Shown here: piece after piece, positions 26,111 to 33,735 of the stretch
How the letters are laid out: each line of letters starts with the position of its first letter
Numbering within the stretch: position 1 is the first letter of the stretch
Origin: Candidatus Scybalomonas excrementigallinarum
GTDB lineage: Bacteria; Bacillota; Clostridia; Lachnospirales; Lachnospiraceae
Assembly: GCA_018710905.1 (NCBI GenBank)
Contig: DVIZ01000059.1
Span: 1 to 64,000 of the forward strand
DNA length: 64,000 nt
Direction of reading: 5' to 3'
Position numbers and translations under genes: made by a program
The notes under the pieces: model-generated
The model's input: the letters and a program-made list of their open reading frames with translations, nothing else
Told to the model about the DNA's origin: nothing
The model's database searches: none

Positions 26111-26809
26111 ATGTTAGAATTAACGAAAGAACAAATGGATGCTATTCAAAAAGCTATTTCAAAGAAGGCTGAAGAAAGCGTACAGGAATTTGACAAAGAA
26201 TTAGATGTTGTTGTGAGCAAGCTATCAACAGAAGGGTGGACTTTACCCGCAGAATTAAATATTTACGCAGTCAAAACAATAGCAAAAACGAACAAATTGG
26301 ATGATATCAATGCATTTTTGAAATGGTTTTTTACAATAGAAGATTTTCAGAAAACCAAAGATATGGTGAACGGAATCAAAGCATCACCCATTAAAGAAGG
26401 ACTGAAAAATCTCACAGACCAGTGCTGGCAAGCATTTCAAAATAAATTGTATGCTGTTTGCGCAACATCGCTTCTCTCGGTTATTGAGGGTATTCTGTCA
26501 GAATTTAGCGATGACAAACAAGATGTAAGGATGATGAAGGTTTGTCAAAAGAAGGTCGATACCTTCCCGTCAACAGGAAGTACAATTCAAAAACATATAT
26601 GGCTTTCTTATAACAACTTCATCCGAAATCTGTATCAAAAAAGCGATTTCTCTGCCGATGAACCTGAAACGATAAATAGGCATTGGCTATTACATGGAAG
26701 ATCGGATTTTGAAATTGACGAGATGGATTGTATCCGTCTCTTTAATGCGGTTCAAAGCCTGTGTATGATTGTAAAAGTAGAAGCAAAAGAAACACAATCT
26801 GAGAATTAA
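26111..26809 (+). CDS. Unknown protein with HEPN-type R-x4-H motif; low-GC cargo
   Basis: I do not recognise a named family. The 232-residue protein starts 19 bases after the previous gene with GGAGGG before the ATG. The first 80 residues are helical; the second part (about 115-225) reads like a HEPN fold and ends with ETINRHWLLHGRSDFE, where R190 and H195 form the R-x4-H motif of HEPN ribonucleases. The gene is clearly more AT-rich than both neighbours, so it looks like later cargo set into the backbone. A role in RNA cleavage or anti-phage defence is inference. Confidence 0.7.
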   Translation: MLELTKEQMDAIQKAISKKAEESVQEFDKELDVVVSKLSTEGWTLPAELNIYAVKTIAKTNKLDDINAFLKWFFTIEDFQKTKDMVNGIKASPIKEGLKNLTDQCWQAFQNKLYAVCATSLLSVIEGILSEFSDDKQDVRMMKVCQKKVDTFPSTGSTIQKHIWLSYNNFIRNLYQKSDFSADEPETINRHWLLHGRSDFEIDEMDCIRLFNAVQSLCMIVKVEAKETQSEN

Positions 26810-26855
26810 TATCAGGCTACTATTCAGAAGGCATTTGTTAGAGGGGAGGTGCGCT

Positions 26856-28031
26856 ATGCTGAATGATTTTACATGGAATATGACCGGATACATATCGAAA
26901 TACCCTGTCAATCCGCACAGTGATGGTATCATTCCCTATGTGGCAGAGCGCATCTTCCAACTGGAACCGGAGCCGCCAGCAGTGGACAGTCTGAATGAAT
27001 ATATCCTGTCTGCATTGCAGGAAAAGAATTTGCTATATTTTTCGTTCTTCTTGCACCACTACGAGCCGCAGCTTAACAAGCGTATCAAAAGCTTTCTTGG
27101 TGTAGATGGCGGCGATCTGTATGACACAGACCGTTTTATAGATATAAAGCTCTCCTGCCGGGAACAAATGCTCCAAAAACTGATGGACTATGATCCTGCC
27201 AAGGGTGCGGAGTACGCTACATACATTTTTCCGTTCATACGGGATGCTATGCTCCGTTTCCGTATGGGCGAAGAAAAATGGTCGGTATCCTCTCTGACCA
27301 ATTACAAAATGGTGCGGTCAATGGCATGGCTGTATCATAACACCAAGGATGCAGTCAGCGAATTTTCCAAAAAGTACAACTGCGACCTTGCTCTTGCAGA
27401 AGAATATCTGAAAGTTGTCCGTGGCATCCGCAATCAGCAGCCATTCTATGTGACGGACGAGGACGGCGAGGAAACAGGCGAGGATGTTGCCCTTGATGAT
27501 ACTTGGAACTATACCGACATCCTCTGGAACGGCATACAGGCAGAAAAGGTGCAGCGGGCATTTGAGAAGATGAACTTCCGGGAACAGACCTTACTTGAAA
27601 AACGGTTGGCAATCTGTATGACCTGCGGGCGAGTTGGCTCATGGAAGAACCGCCCCACTTTTGAAGAACTGGCGGTTATGTTTGAGGGCAGCACAGCCAG
27701 CGGTGCGGAGAGAGCCTACCGGAAAGCGGTGGACAAGCTGACGGAACTTCTGGTTGCCGAAGGTGCGCTCCATGCTGTCCGGCTGAAACAGAAATCCAAA
27801 ACCAAGCGAAAAAAGAAAATCGCCACCGCAATCTACGAATACCAAGCAGACTGCGACGGCGAATGGGGTGAGATTTCATTTGACTTTGAGAACGGCACAG
27901 CGGAGATCATCCGTCTTGCCGACTGGGATACTATGAAAACAAACCGCTTTGCAAATAAAGCGATAGCCTATCTTCTGAACTGTGAGAATGAGAAGCTGCC
28001 AAAGGAAACAATGGTCGCATTTGAACTCTAA
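26856..28031 (+). CDS. Sigma-70-like regulator of the element
   Basis: About 391 residues from the ATG at 26856 (MLNDFTWN), preceded by GGGGAGG. The middle region (DPAKGAEYATYIFPFIRDAMLRFR, then SSLTNYKMVRSMAWLYH) resembles sigma regions 2-3, and RPTFEELAVMFEGSTASGAERAYRKAVDKL resembles the region 4 helix-turn-helix. An acidic insert (TDEDGEETGEDVALDD) lies between. It may direct RNA polymerase to element promoters such as those for excision and transfer. It ends 93 bases before the convergent sensor gene. Confidence 0.68.
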   Translation: MLNDFTWNMTGYISKYPVNPHSDGIIPYVAERIFQLEPEPPAVDSLNEYILSALQEKNLLYFSFFLHHYEPQLNKRIKSFLGVDGGDLYDTDRFIDIKLSCREQMLQKLMDYDPAKGAEYATYIFPFIRDAMLRFRMGEEKWSVSSLTNYKMVRSMAWLYHNTKDAVSEFSKKYNCDLALAEEYLKVVRGIRNQQPFYVTDEDGEETGEDVALDDTWNYTDILWNGIQAEKVQRAFEKMNFREQTLLEKRLAICMTCGRVGSWKNRPTFEELAVMFEGSTASGAERAYRKAVDKLTELLVAEGALHAVRLKQKSKTKRKKKIATAIYEYQADCDGEWGEISFDFENGTAEIIRLADWDTMKTNRFANKAIAYLLNCENEKLPKETMVAFEL

Positions 28032-28034
28032 AAA

Positions 28035-28070
28035 TAACCGCTGCAATTTCCGTAAAAATTGCAGCGGTTT
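28035..28070. terminator. Bidirectional terminator between convergent genes
   Basis: AACCGCTGCAATTT and AAATTGCAGCGGTT form a near-perfect 14-base stem. The minus strand continues TTATTTTT and the plus strand TTTCATT. Confidence 0.75.
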
Positions 28071-28123
28071 CATTGGTTACGGTTTTCTCAACTTATTTTT
28101 AAGTATATTACGAGAATCAATAA

Positions 28124-30571
28124 TCATCGTGTCCTGTTGATAATCACAGCTTCGGCAGGATCGAAGTAGTCTGCGGTATCGCCACTCAGTCCGCTGGCCT
28201 TCCAAGCCTGTTCAAATGTAATATTCTCAATGTTGCTCAAAATAACATAGGTTGTATCCTCAACGGCGTTATTCAACCGTCCGGTAACTTCCATCCTGTA
28301 CTTGTAAGTATAGCAAGTCGCAGTTCCTTCCATTCCATTTATGGACGCAAAACTTGCACTGTAAGTGCCAGCATCCCACAGTTCATCCCTAAAGATATGT
28401 CCATACGTTTCAGCTTCGACTTCATAGACGTGGCCACCAATTTCTACTGTAATATTGTTAGATCCTTCATTGTTTATGAAAATGCACCAATACGGTGCAT
28501 CCTCAGTCAGTACCATCTTATGTTGCAAAGATGTGTTTCCATCAAAATTGAGTTCAAATCCGTTTAGTCTACCCTTTTCTGCTGCAACTTTGATGCTATA
28601 AACATCCGCAATTCGTGCAGGATAAGTTTCAAGGATTTCACCGGAGTATTCAATTTCGATCACATCTCCGACTTCTGGTTCAGGTGACGGATGAGCATTT
28701 CTAATTGGCACTTCAATTCGGTCTGTGCTACTCAGTTCCCAACTGCCCTCAACAGGTTTCACAAGATAATAGCCATCATAGATTTCCAGAATTTCAGCTT
28801 GGAACACCTGATGTGTTTCGTTGGAAAAGCCTTCAATCTGAATACAATTATTCTTGAAAACCAATCGGCCAGTTTCTACCAGTTCATTAGAATTATACTT
28901 TGTTTTATCTACATACAGACGACCATCTTGCTCATCCTGTCTAAGAGTGAAATCGAAATTTCCTCGATCAGATAGCTCGTAGCTTGCTCCGTTTACATAG
29001 TCGCAGACGACAATGCGACTGTCGATAATACCGGAACCCCAAGTATATGTAGCACAGATTTCCGGAAAACCATCACCGGTTAAATCTGTAAAATAAGCGT
29101 TCCAAATTGGCATACCGGCAATCAAAATTGTTTGACTGGTAAGTTCCGAAGTGTCAAAGGGTTTTGACGCAATTATTTGTGTCTGGTTGTAGCTGAAAGT
29201 AACATCTGGATATATCGGAAGCTTTATAGTTGATTCATCATCCATAGCAGAGGGGTTCTCTGTGTAGTCAAACCACTCTATGACGGAATTTATCTCATCT
29301 GAAATGCGTACCTCTACACCTTCTACTTCAACATAAACAATTATGTCTTCATCGGTAGGGTTTTGAACATTCACACCTACTTTGAACCAGGCACCTTTTT
29401 CAACATCCATTTCAACTGGCATACCTGGGGTAAGATATGTTGGTTCGTATGCATTCTCTTCTTTTACTTGAATTGGTTTCAATACAACCTCGGTATCCCC
29501 TAATCCCTCACCAGATGAAATTGTAATCTTATTGCCAAGCGGGGATATTTCTTCATCAGAATAAGCAAAATCCTCTTGATACACAATTTCTTCTGTGCTG
29601 CCTGCCGGAACAACAATCCGTATCGTAAAGCTGTCTTGTTTGGGATTGGTCAAGAAGCACGCCGCAACAACTACACAAGACATGACCGCTAAAACAACAA
29701 TCCAGAACGCAGGCTTCTTATAGTTCATCACAGACTTCACACGCTCCTTAACACCGACCTCACCAAAAGCGAGAGGGCAAGCGGCAATCATACGGCGATT
29801 TACGCTGCAGGCCACAAGTGCCTGAGTGTAATCGGCTCTCTGTTCGTTGCCAAGTTTCTTGATTACCTTTTCATCACAGGCAAGCTCAATGTCACGGCAC
29901 AACAGAACATAAGCCAGCCACATGAGAGGATTGAACCAATGGATCGTCAGCAGGAGAAAACCAAGGGGCTTCCACAAATGGTCTTTACGGCGAATGTGTG
30001 CCTGCTCATGGGCAACAACGTGTTCCAGATTTTGACCGTTCATGTTGAACGGGAGATAGATTCTCGGTTTGATGATACCAAGCACAAACGGAGAGTTTAC
30101 ATTCTCGCTCTGGAAAATGTTGTCCTTGTAGCGAACGGCAGTATCAACTTTGCGGCTCAGACGCCAATAGCTAATAGCTGTATATAGCGCAAGTGCAATC
30201 ATGCCGAAAATCCAGATGTATTCATAGATACCGATGGTGATTTGCAGAGGATTTACGCTGGCACCAGCCATTGGAGTATTGGACTGACTGATGATAGGAT
30301 TAACTGCGTTGTTTATTGCATTTATCCCGCTATTGATGGTAGGGGTGGTATCCATGCCTATGTTCAACGGAATGGTTTCAGCGCTTGGAATCAGGCTCAA
30401 TACGCTCTCGAAAGAAAACGGGCAGATCAATCTGACTGCAACGATACCCCAAAGCAGAACATTGACCCATTTGGGAGCTTTCTTCAAAACAAGTCTGAGA
30501 ATCAGCACAGCCAGGACAAGCCAGCTTGCCGATATGCTCATATTGATGATTTTCAAAAAGAGTTCGTTCAT
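28124..30571 (-). CDS. BlaR1/MecR1-like M56 membrane metalloprotease with non-PBP sensor region
   Basis: Membrane signal transducer of 815 residues. Three or four N-terminal helices surround a cytoplasmic zinc protease with HEQAH (about 187-191) and the ELACDE glutamate. A further helix (WIVVLAVMSCVVVAACFL, about 290-310) is followed by some 500 external residues. Unlike true BlaR1, that region has no penicillin-binding S-x-x-K serine domain; it includes DLTGDGFPEICATY and a DVIEIEYSGEI unit of DUF3221 type. The protease should cleave the BlaI-type repressor encoded just upstream (4-base overlap). The signal is unknown. No beta-lactamase gene lies nearby. Confidence 0.87.
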   Translation of the reverse strand: MNELFLKIINMSISASWLVLAVLILRLVLKKAPKWVNVLLWGIVAVRLICPFSFESVLSLIPSAETIPLNIGMDTTPTINSGINAINNAVNPIISQSNTPMAGASVNPLQITIGIYEYIWIFGMIALALYTAISYWRLSRKVDTAVRYKDNIFQSENVNSPFVLGIIKPRIYLPFNMNGQNLEHVVAHEQAHIRRKDHLWKPLGFLLLTIHWFNPLMWLAYVLLCRDIELACDEKVIKKLGNEQRADYTQALVACSVNRRMIAACPLAFGEVGVKERVKSVMNYKKPAFWIVVLAVMSCVVVAACFLTNPKQDSFTIRIVVPAGSTEEIVYQEDFAYSDEEISPLGNKITISSGEGLGDTEVVLKPIQVKEENAYEPTYLTPGMPVEMDVEKGAWFKVGVNVQNPTDEDIIVYVEVEGVEVRISDEINSVIEWFDYTENPSAMDDESTIKLPIYPDVTFSYNQTQIIASKPFDTSELTSQTILIAGMPIWNAYFTDLTGDGFPEICATYTWGSGIIDSRIVVCDYVNGASYELSDRGNFDFTLRQDEQDGRLYVDKTKYNSNELVETGRLVFKNNCIQIEGFSNETHQVFQAEILEIYDGYYLVKPVEGSWELSSTDRIEVPIRNAHPSPEPEVGDVIEIEYSGEILETYPARIADVYSIKVAAEKGRLNGFELNFDGNTSLQHKMVLTEDAPYWCIFINNEGSNNITVEIGGHVYEVEAETYGHIFRDELWDAGTYSASFASINGMEGTATCYTYKYRMEVTGRLNNAVEDTTYVILSNIENITFEQAWKASGLSGDTADYFDPAEAVIINRTR

Positions 30572-30939
30572 TGCGAACCTCCTTTCCTGATACGGTCAAT
30601 CATACGCTGTACCTCATCAAGATCACCTTCGGACATATCCTGATGCTTTGTAAAAGCAGCGATAAAGGCAGGCAGAGAACCTTCAAATTTCTTCTCAACC
30701 AATTCGTCAATCTCACACGCCTGCGCTTCATCTTTAGAAACAAGAGAAGTGATGGTGCCGTTGTCGTTCGTCAGTACACCACGATCTCTAAGACGCTTGA
30801 TGACGGTATAGGTGGTAGTTCTTTTCCAGCCAAGCTGCTCTTGGCACAGCTTTACAAGCCGGACAGCAGTAACCGGCTCATGCTCCCACATAATCAAACA
30901 AAAACGATATTCACTTTCGTGAATCTTCGGAAAATCCAT
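30568..30939 (-). CDS. BlaI/MecI-family transcriptional repressor
   Basis: About 123 residues from the ATG at 30939 (MDFPKIHESE), preceded by AAGGAGGG; an in-frame ATG at 30975 lacks a site. The winged helix is typical: ITESEYRFCLIMWE-like start, then WKRTTTYTVIKRLRDRGVL as recognition helix and wing, then a dimerization part. It overlaps the M56 sensor gene by four bases. A GTCTA-N6-TAGAC operator lies in its own promoter, so the pair is autoregulated. Confidence 0.9.
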   Translation of the reverse strand: MDFPKIHESEYRFCLIMWEHEPVTAVRLVKLCQEQLGWKRTTTYTVIKRLRDRGVLTNDNGTITSLVSKDEAQACEIDELVEKKFEGSLPAFIAAFTKHQDMSEGDLDEVQRMIDRIRKGGSQ

Positions 30940-30964
30940 ATTCACGCCCTCCTTGTCTACGCTA

Positions 30965-31002
30965 TTAGACTTCAAATATAGTCTACCACATTAGACAATC
31001 AA
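30965..31002 (-). promoter_or_regulatory. BlaI-type operator within the blaI-like promoter
   Basis: On the minus strand -35 TTGATT (30997-31002) and -10 TATATT (30975-30980) are 16 bases apart, and the spacer is exactly the inverted repeat GTCTAATGTGGTAGAC (30981-30996). A further TTAGAC at 30965-30970 gives a second half site. The layout is that of a repressor-blocked promoter. Confidence 0.78.
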
Positions 31003-31029
31003 AATCAATAGAGTTCACAGAAAAGATAC

Positions 31030-31063
31030 AAAAAATTGCCCGAAGGATTTCTCCCACGGGCAA
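31030..31063 (-). terminator. Terminator after rlmD and the DUF6061-like gene
   Basis: TTGCCCG/CGGGCAA stem around a 14-base loop; the minus strand continues GGGCAATTTTTTG. It ends the transcript that starts at the rlmD promoter. Confidence 0.85.
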
Positions 31064-31071
31064 TGAGGTGT

Positions 31072-31320
31072 TCAACTGTCTAAAGGTTTATACTCTGTGA
31101 CGGTTTTCAAATAGGCTTCCGGATTACCATTCAGAATAAGGTCAGCATATTCCAGCGGCGCATTGTAGATCAGATAGTCAAGCTCTGACCGCTGATACAT
31201 ATTGTCGGCGACCTCATTCTCTACCGCAATCGTATCAATGGCAATCATGCTGCCATCAAAAAATTTTAGTTCCACACAGGCATTGTCCATATTAAACTCA
31301 CAAGAAATCAATCTATCCAT
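31072..31320 (-). CDS. DUF6061-like small protein, element right end
   Basis: An 82-residue acidic protein starting MDRLISCEFNMDNACVELKF, preceded by GGAGG. The central ENEVADNMYQRSELDYLIY and final PEAYLKTVTEYKPLD are features I associate with DUF6061 proteins of mobile elements; the name is from memory. It follows rlmD by 24 bases with no terminator, so in the integrated state it is probably expressed from the chromosomal rlmD promoter. Function unknown. Confidence 0.68.
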   Translation of the reverse strand: MDRLISCEFNMDNACVELKFFDGSMIAIDTIAVENEVADNMYQRSELDYLIYNAPLEYADLILNGNPEAYLKTVTEYKPLDS

Positions 31321-31344
31321 AAGAAACCTCCATTTTTCGGGATG

Positions 31345-32991
31345 TTAGATCATCCCAAAATATTTGAATGCTTCTCGGATTGCTTTCTCTTTTTCCGGCG
31401 GACACTGGGGCTGTCTGGAATCCTCGGATTTCGGCAGATTGTAGTTTTTGCCTACCTCAATCCCACATTTCCGTTTAATTTGTGAGATATAGAGGTTGGA
31501 CACCTTTAACCCGGTATGCTCCAAAACATACTCCTTGATCTGCGGATAGGTAGCTCCATCTTGGAACTCCGACATATCCATATCTTCCAAAGAGAACTCA
31601 ACCCGAATCTTTTTCGAGTCGACCTCACCCTTGGAAAGCAAGACAACAGTCTCCACATGTGCCGTATGTGGAAACTGATCCACTACCTGCACCTTGTTTA
31701 ACTCATATCCATTCTCACATAAGATCTTCAAATCTCTTGCTAATGTAGCAGGATCACAACTTACATAGACAATTCTCTTTGGTGCCATTGTAATCATTGT
31801 ATTTAATAAAGTTTCATCACACCCTTTTCTCGGTGGATCCACAACAATGACATCGGCATAAACTTTATTTTTCTCATATTGCTCTGGCAACACATCTTCT
31901 GCTTTTCCAACAAAAAATTCTACATTTTCCATACCATTTAATTTTGCATTTTTTCTTGCATCCTCAATGGCTTCTGGAATGATTTCCACTCCATACACTT
32001 TTTTTGCCTTCTGTGCTAAGAAAAGAGAGATCGTTCCAATTCCACAATACAGATCCCAAACCGTTTCTTCTCCTTTTAAATCCGCATATTCTAACGCTTT
32101 TCCATAGAGCACTTTTGTCTGAACTGGATTGACTTGATAAAAAGACAATGGAGAGATTTGATATTTTACATCTCCAATATAATCCGTAATCGTATCTTTT
32201 CCCCAGAGAGTAATGACTTCTTTTCCTAAAATTTTATTGGTTTTCTCGGTATTAACATTAATGCTAATACTTGTCATTCCTTCTATCTCAACTAATTTTT
32301 CAATGAGCTTGTCCGCATTTTTTAGCTTTTTGCCATTTAAAATAAGACAGACCATAATCTCTCCTGTTACAAATCCAACTCTTGTAAGCACATGGCGTAC
32401 AAGCCCTGTATGACTTTCTTCTTGATAAGGAGGAATCTGATTTTCTTCTAAAAACTGTTTTACAATTTCTAAAATCTTTTCATTCACTTGTGCTTGAATA
32501 TAACAATGGGTATTGTCAATAATCGCATGGGTTCTTCCTGCATAAAATCCTGTAATAACGGCACCATCTTTTCCTAATCCAACTGGAAACTGGGCTTTAT
32601 TTCGGTAATACCAAGGCTCTTCCATTCCAAGAATTGGAGCCATCTTTTCTTCTATCTTTTCTAAATGTCCAATTCGTTCTAAGCAATTTTTCACTTTCTT
32701 TTGTTTATAATCCAACTGTTTTTCATAAGATAAATGCTGAATACTACAGCCACCACACTGACGAGCTACTGGACATTTTGGAGCTACGCGATCGTTTGAA
32801 GGAGTTAAAACTTTCTCAACTCTTGCATATCCATAGTTTTTCTTTACTTTTATCAATTTTGCCTCAATTACATCTCCAATGGTAGCATCTTTTATAAAAA
32901 GTGGAAATCCATCTACTTTTCCAATTCCCTCTCCCTCACTTCCAATATCTTCGATGGTAACTGTCACAATATCATTCTTCTTTAATTCCAT
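31345..32991 (-). CDS. rlmD: 23S rRNA (uracil-5) methyltransferase RlmD/RumA with element-supplied C-terminus
   Basis: S-adenosylmethionine-dependent enzyme that methylates a uracil of 23S rRNA. It has an N-terminal TRAM domain (1-60), Fe-S cysteines (C73, C79, C82 in KCPVARQCGGCSIQH and a fourth in THCYIQ), the SAM motif DLYCGIGTISL near 315 and the catalytic loop VSCDPATLARDL near 410. The usual protein ends shortly after HVETVV (H445). Here about 100 residues follow, encoded in higher-GC DNA of the inserted element, with TYPQIKEYVLEHTGLKVSNL and a C-terminal KYFGMI. The native end (HVETVVLLSKL) lies at 13.4 kb. Activity is probably retained because all catalytic motifs precede the junction. 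Confidence 0.92.
   Translation of the reverse strand: MELKKNDIVTVTIEDIGSEGEGIGKVDGFPLFIKDATIGDVIEAKLIKVKKNYGYARVEKVLTPSNDRVAPKCPVARQCGGCSIQHLSYEKQLDYKQKKVKNCLERIGHLEKIEEKMAPILGMEEPWYYRNKAQFPVGLGKDGAVITGFYAGRTHAIIDNTHCYIQAQVNEKILEIVKQFLEENQIPPYQEESHTGLVRHVLTRVGFVTGEIMVCLILNGKKLKNADKLIEKLVEIEGMTSISINVNTEKTNKILGKEVITLWGKDTITDYIGDVKYQISPLSFYQVNPVQTKVLYGKALEYADLKGEETVWDLYCGIGTISLFLAQKAKKVYGVEIIPEAIEDARKNAKLNGMENVEFFVGKAEDVLPEQYEKNKVYADVIVVDPPRKGCDETLLNTMITMAPKRIVYVSCDPATLARDLKILCENGYELNKVQVVDQFPHTAHVETVVLLSKGEVDSKKIRVEFSLEDMDMSEFQDGATYPQIKEYVLEHTGLKVSNLYISQIKRKCGIEVGKNYNLPKSEDSRQPQCPPEKEKAIREAFKYFGMI
31640..31672. other. Right attachment site (attR-like) inside rlmD
   Basis: On the minus strand the core is GTGGAGACTGTTGTCTTG, in frame as V-E-T-V-V-L. 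Immediately upstream CCACATACGGCACATGTGG forms a short inverted repeat. GC content and codon use change here from chromosome-like to element-like. Confidence 0.8.
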
Positions 32992-33125
32992 TCTAACTCT
33001 CCTATTTTCTTCTTAACTCATTGAACGTTCCACTTAAAGAGCCACTCTTAAGGTGGGAGGTTCTTTTTATATCGACTTATCTATCTTATTTTATTTCATC
33101 TATTTTCCTAGATCGAGTCTTTCTC

Positions 33126-33635
33126 TTACTTCTCTCTTTCCGTATAGAATAGGATACCTCGATCATCATAGAGAAAAAACACCTTATCATTTTTATTATC
33201 CACAACAAATACACTTTCCGCAAGAGACAATTTTCCTCCAATATCCGATAAAATAATTTCCCTTGCTAACTTCTCCATATCGATTTCATCTGTTTTCCAA
33301 ACATACCGCCGTCCTACTAGATTTTCCTCTTCGAAATCTTCTACCACAAAAGAGTACATGGAATATCCCAACTTTTTAATACAGCTTTCTAAAAAGGAGT
33401 GTTCCTTTCCTTTATGATCCTCATAACCTTTCTCATAGACTAAACTTAGGTCGTTTGAAAATCCACAGCTTTCCCATAGTTTTTTACATTTATCCACACT
33501 TTTCTTAACATATTCTTCCCGATAGTGGAATTTTCTCTTCCCTATAATAACATACACAATCCTCTTTGACACTAGCTTATTTCCAATCTCCCTATGAGAG
33601 TATAAATGCTCCCACATGGCTCGTTGTTTTCGCAT
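33126..33635 (-). CDS. DUF3885-type protein, possibly N-terminally shortened
   Basis: Up to 169 residues. The C-terminal half (LAREIILSDIGG, LAESVFVVDNKNDKVFFLYDDRG) follows the DUF3885 pattern. The N-terminus is basic and unlike a typical start, and I see no ribosome binding site before either candidate ATG (33635 or 33614). It begins just after the terminator of the symporter gene. It may be a truncated or poorly expressed gene. Function unknown. Confidence 0.6.
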   Translation of the reverse strand: MRKQRAMWEHLYSHREIGNKLVSKRIVYVIIGKRKFHYREEYVKKSVDKCKKLWESCGFSNDLSLVYEKGYEDHKGKEHSFLESCIKKLGYSMYSFVVEDFEEENLVGRRYVWKTDEIDMEKLAREIILSDIGGKLSLAESVFVVDNKNDKVFFLYDDRGILFYTEREK

Positions 33636-33642
33636 AAATACA

Positions 33643-33686
33643 AAAAATGCCCGTATCCCTTAGCAAATAAGGGAATACGGACATTT
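33643..33686 (-). terminator. Terminator after the symporter gene
   Basis: AAATGCCCGTATCCCTTA pairs with TAAGGGAATACGGACATTT around a five-base loop; the minus strand ends CATTTTTTG. Confidence 0.88.
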
Positions 33687-33735
33687 AAAAAACGATAGAA
33701 ACGGTGAGAAATACGCTTTGAGAATTTTTTCGTTC

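Larger units (their letters stand above)
18405..31653. mobile_element. Segment A: integrative mobilizable element in the 3' end of rlmD
   Basis: About 13.2 kb, higher in GC than the chromosome. Its modules are integration (serine recombinase with HTH gene), mobilization (MobV relaxase, oriT), replication (CHC2 protein, SF3 helicase), regulation (two HTH proteins, sigma-like factor, BlaI/M56 pair) and cargo (HEPN-motif gene). I see no type IV secretion genes, so it should need a helper conjugative element. Ends are the att cores at 18.41 and 31.65 kb. Confidence 0.85.

Noticed and set aside
28124-30975. Beta-lactam resistance locus
   Set aside because: The sensor lacks a penicillin-binding domain and no beta-lactamase or PBP2a gene is present.
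18405-31653. Complete conjugative element (ICE)
   Set aside because: No VirB4, VirD4/coupling protein or other secretion genes are visible, so it is better called a mobilizable element.
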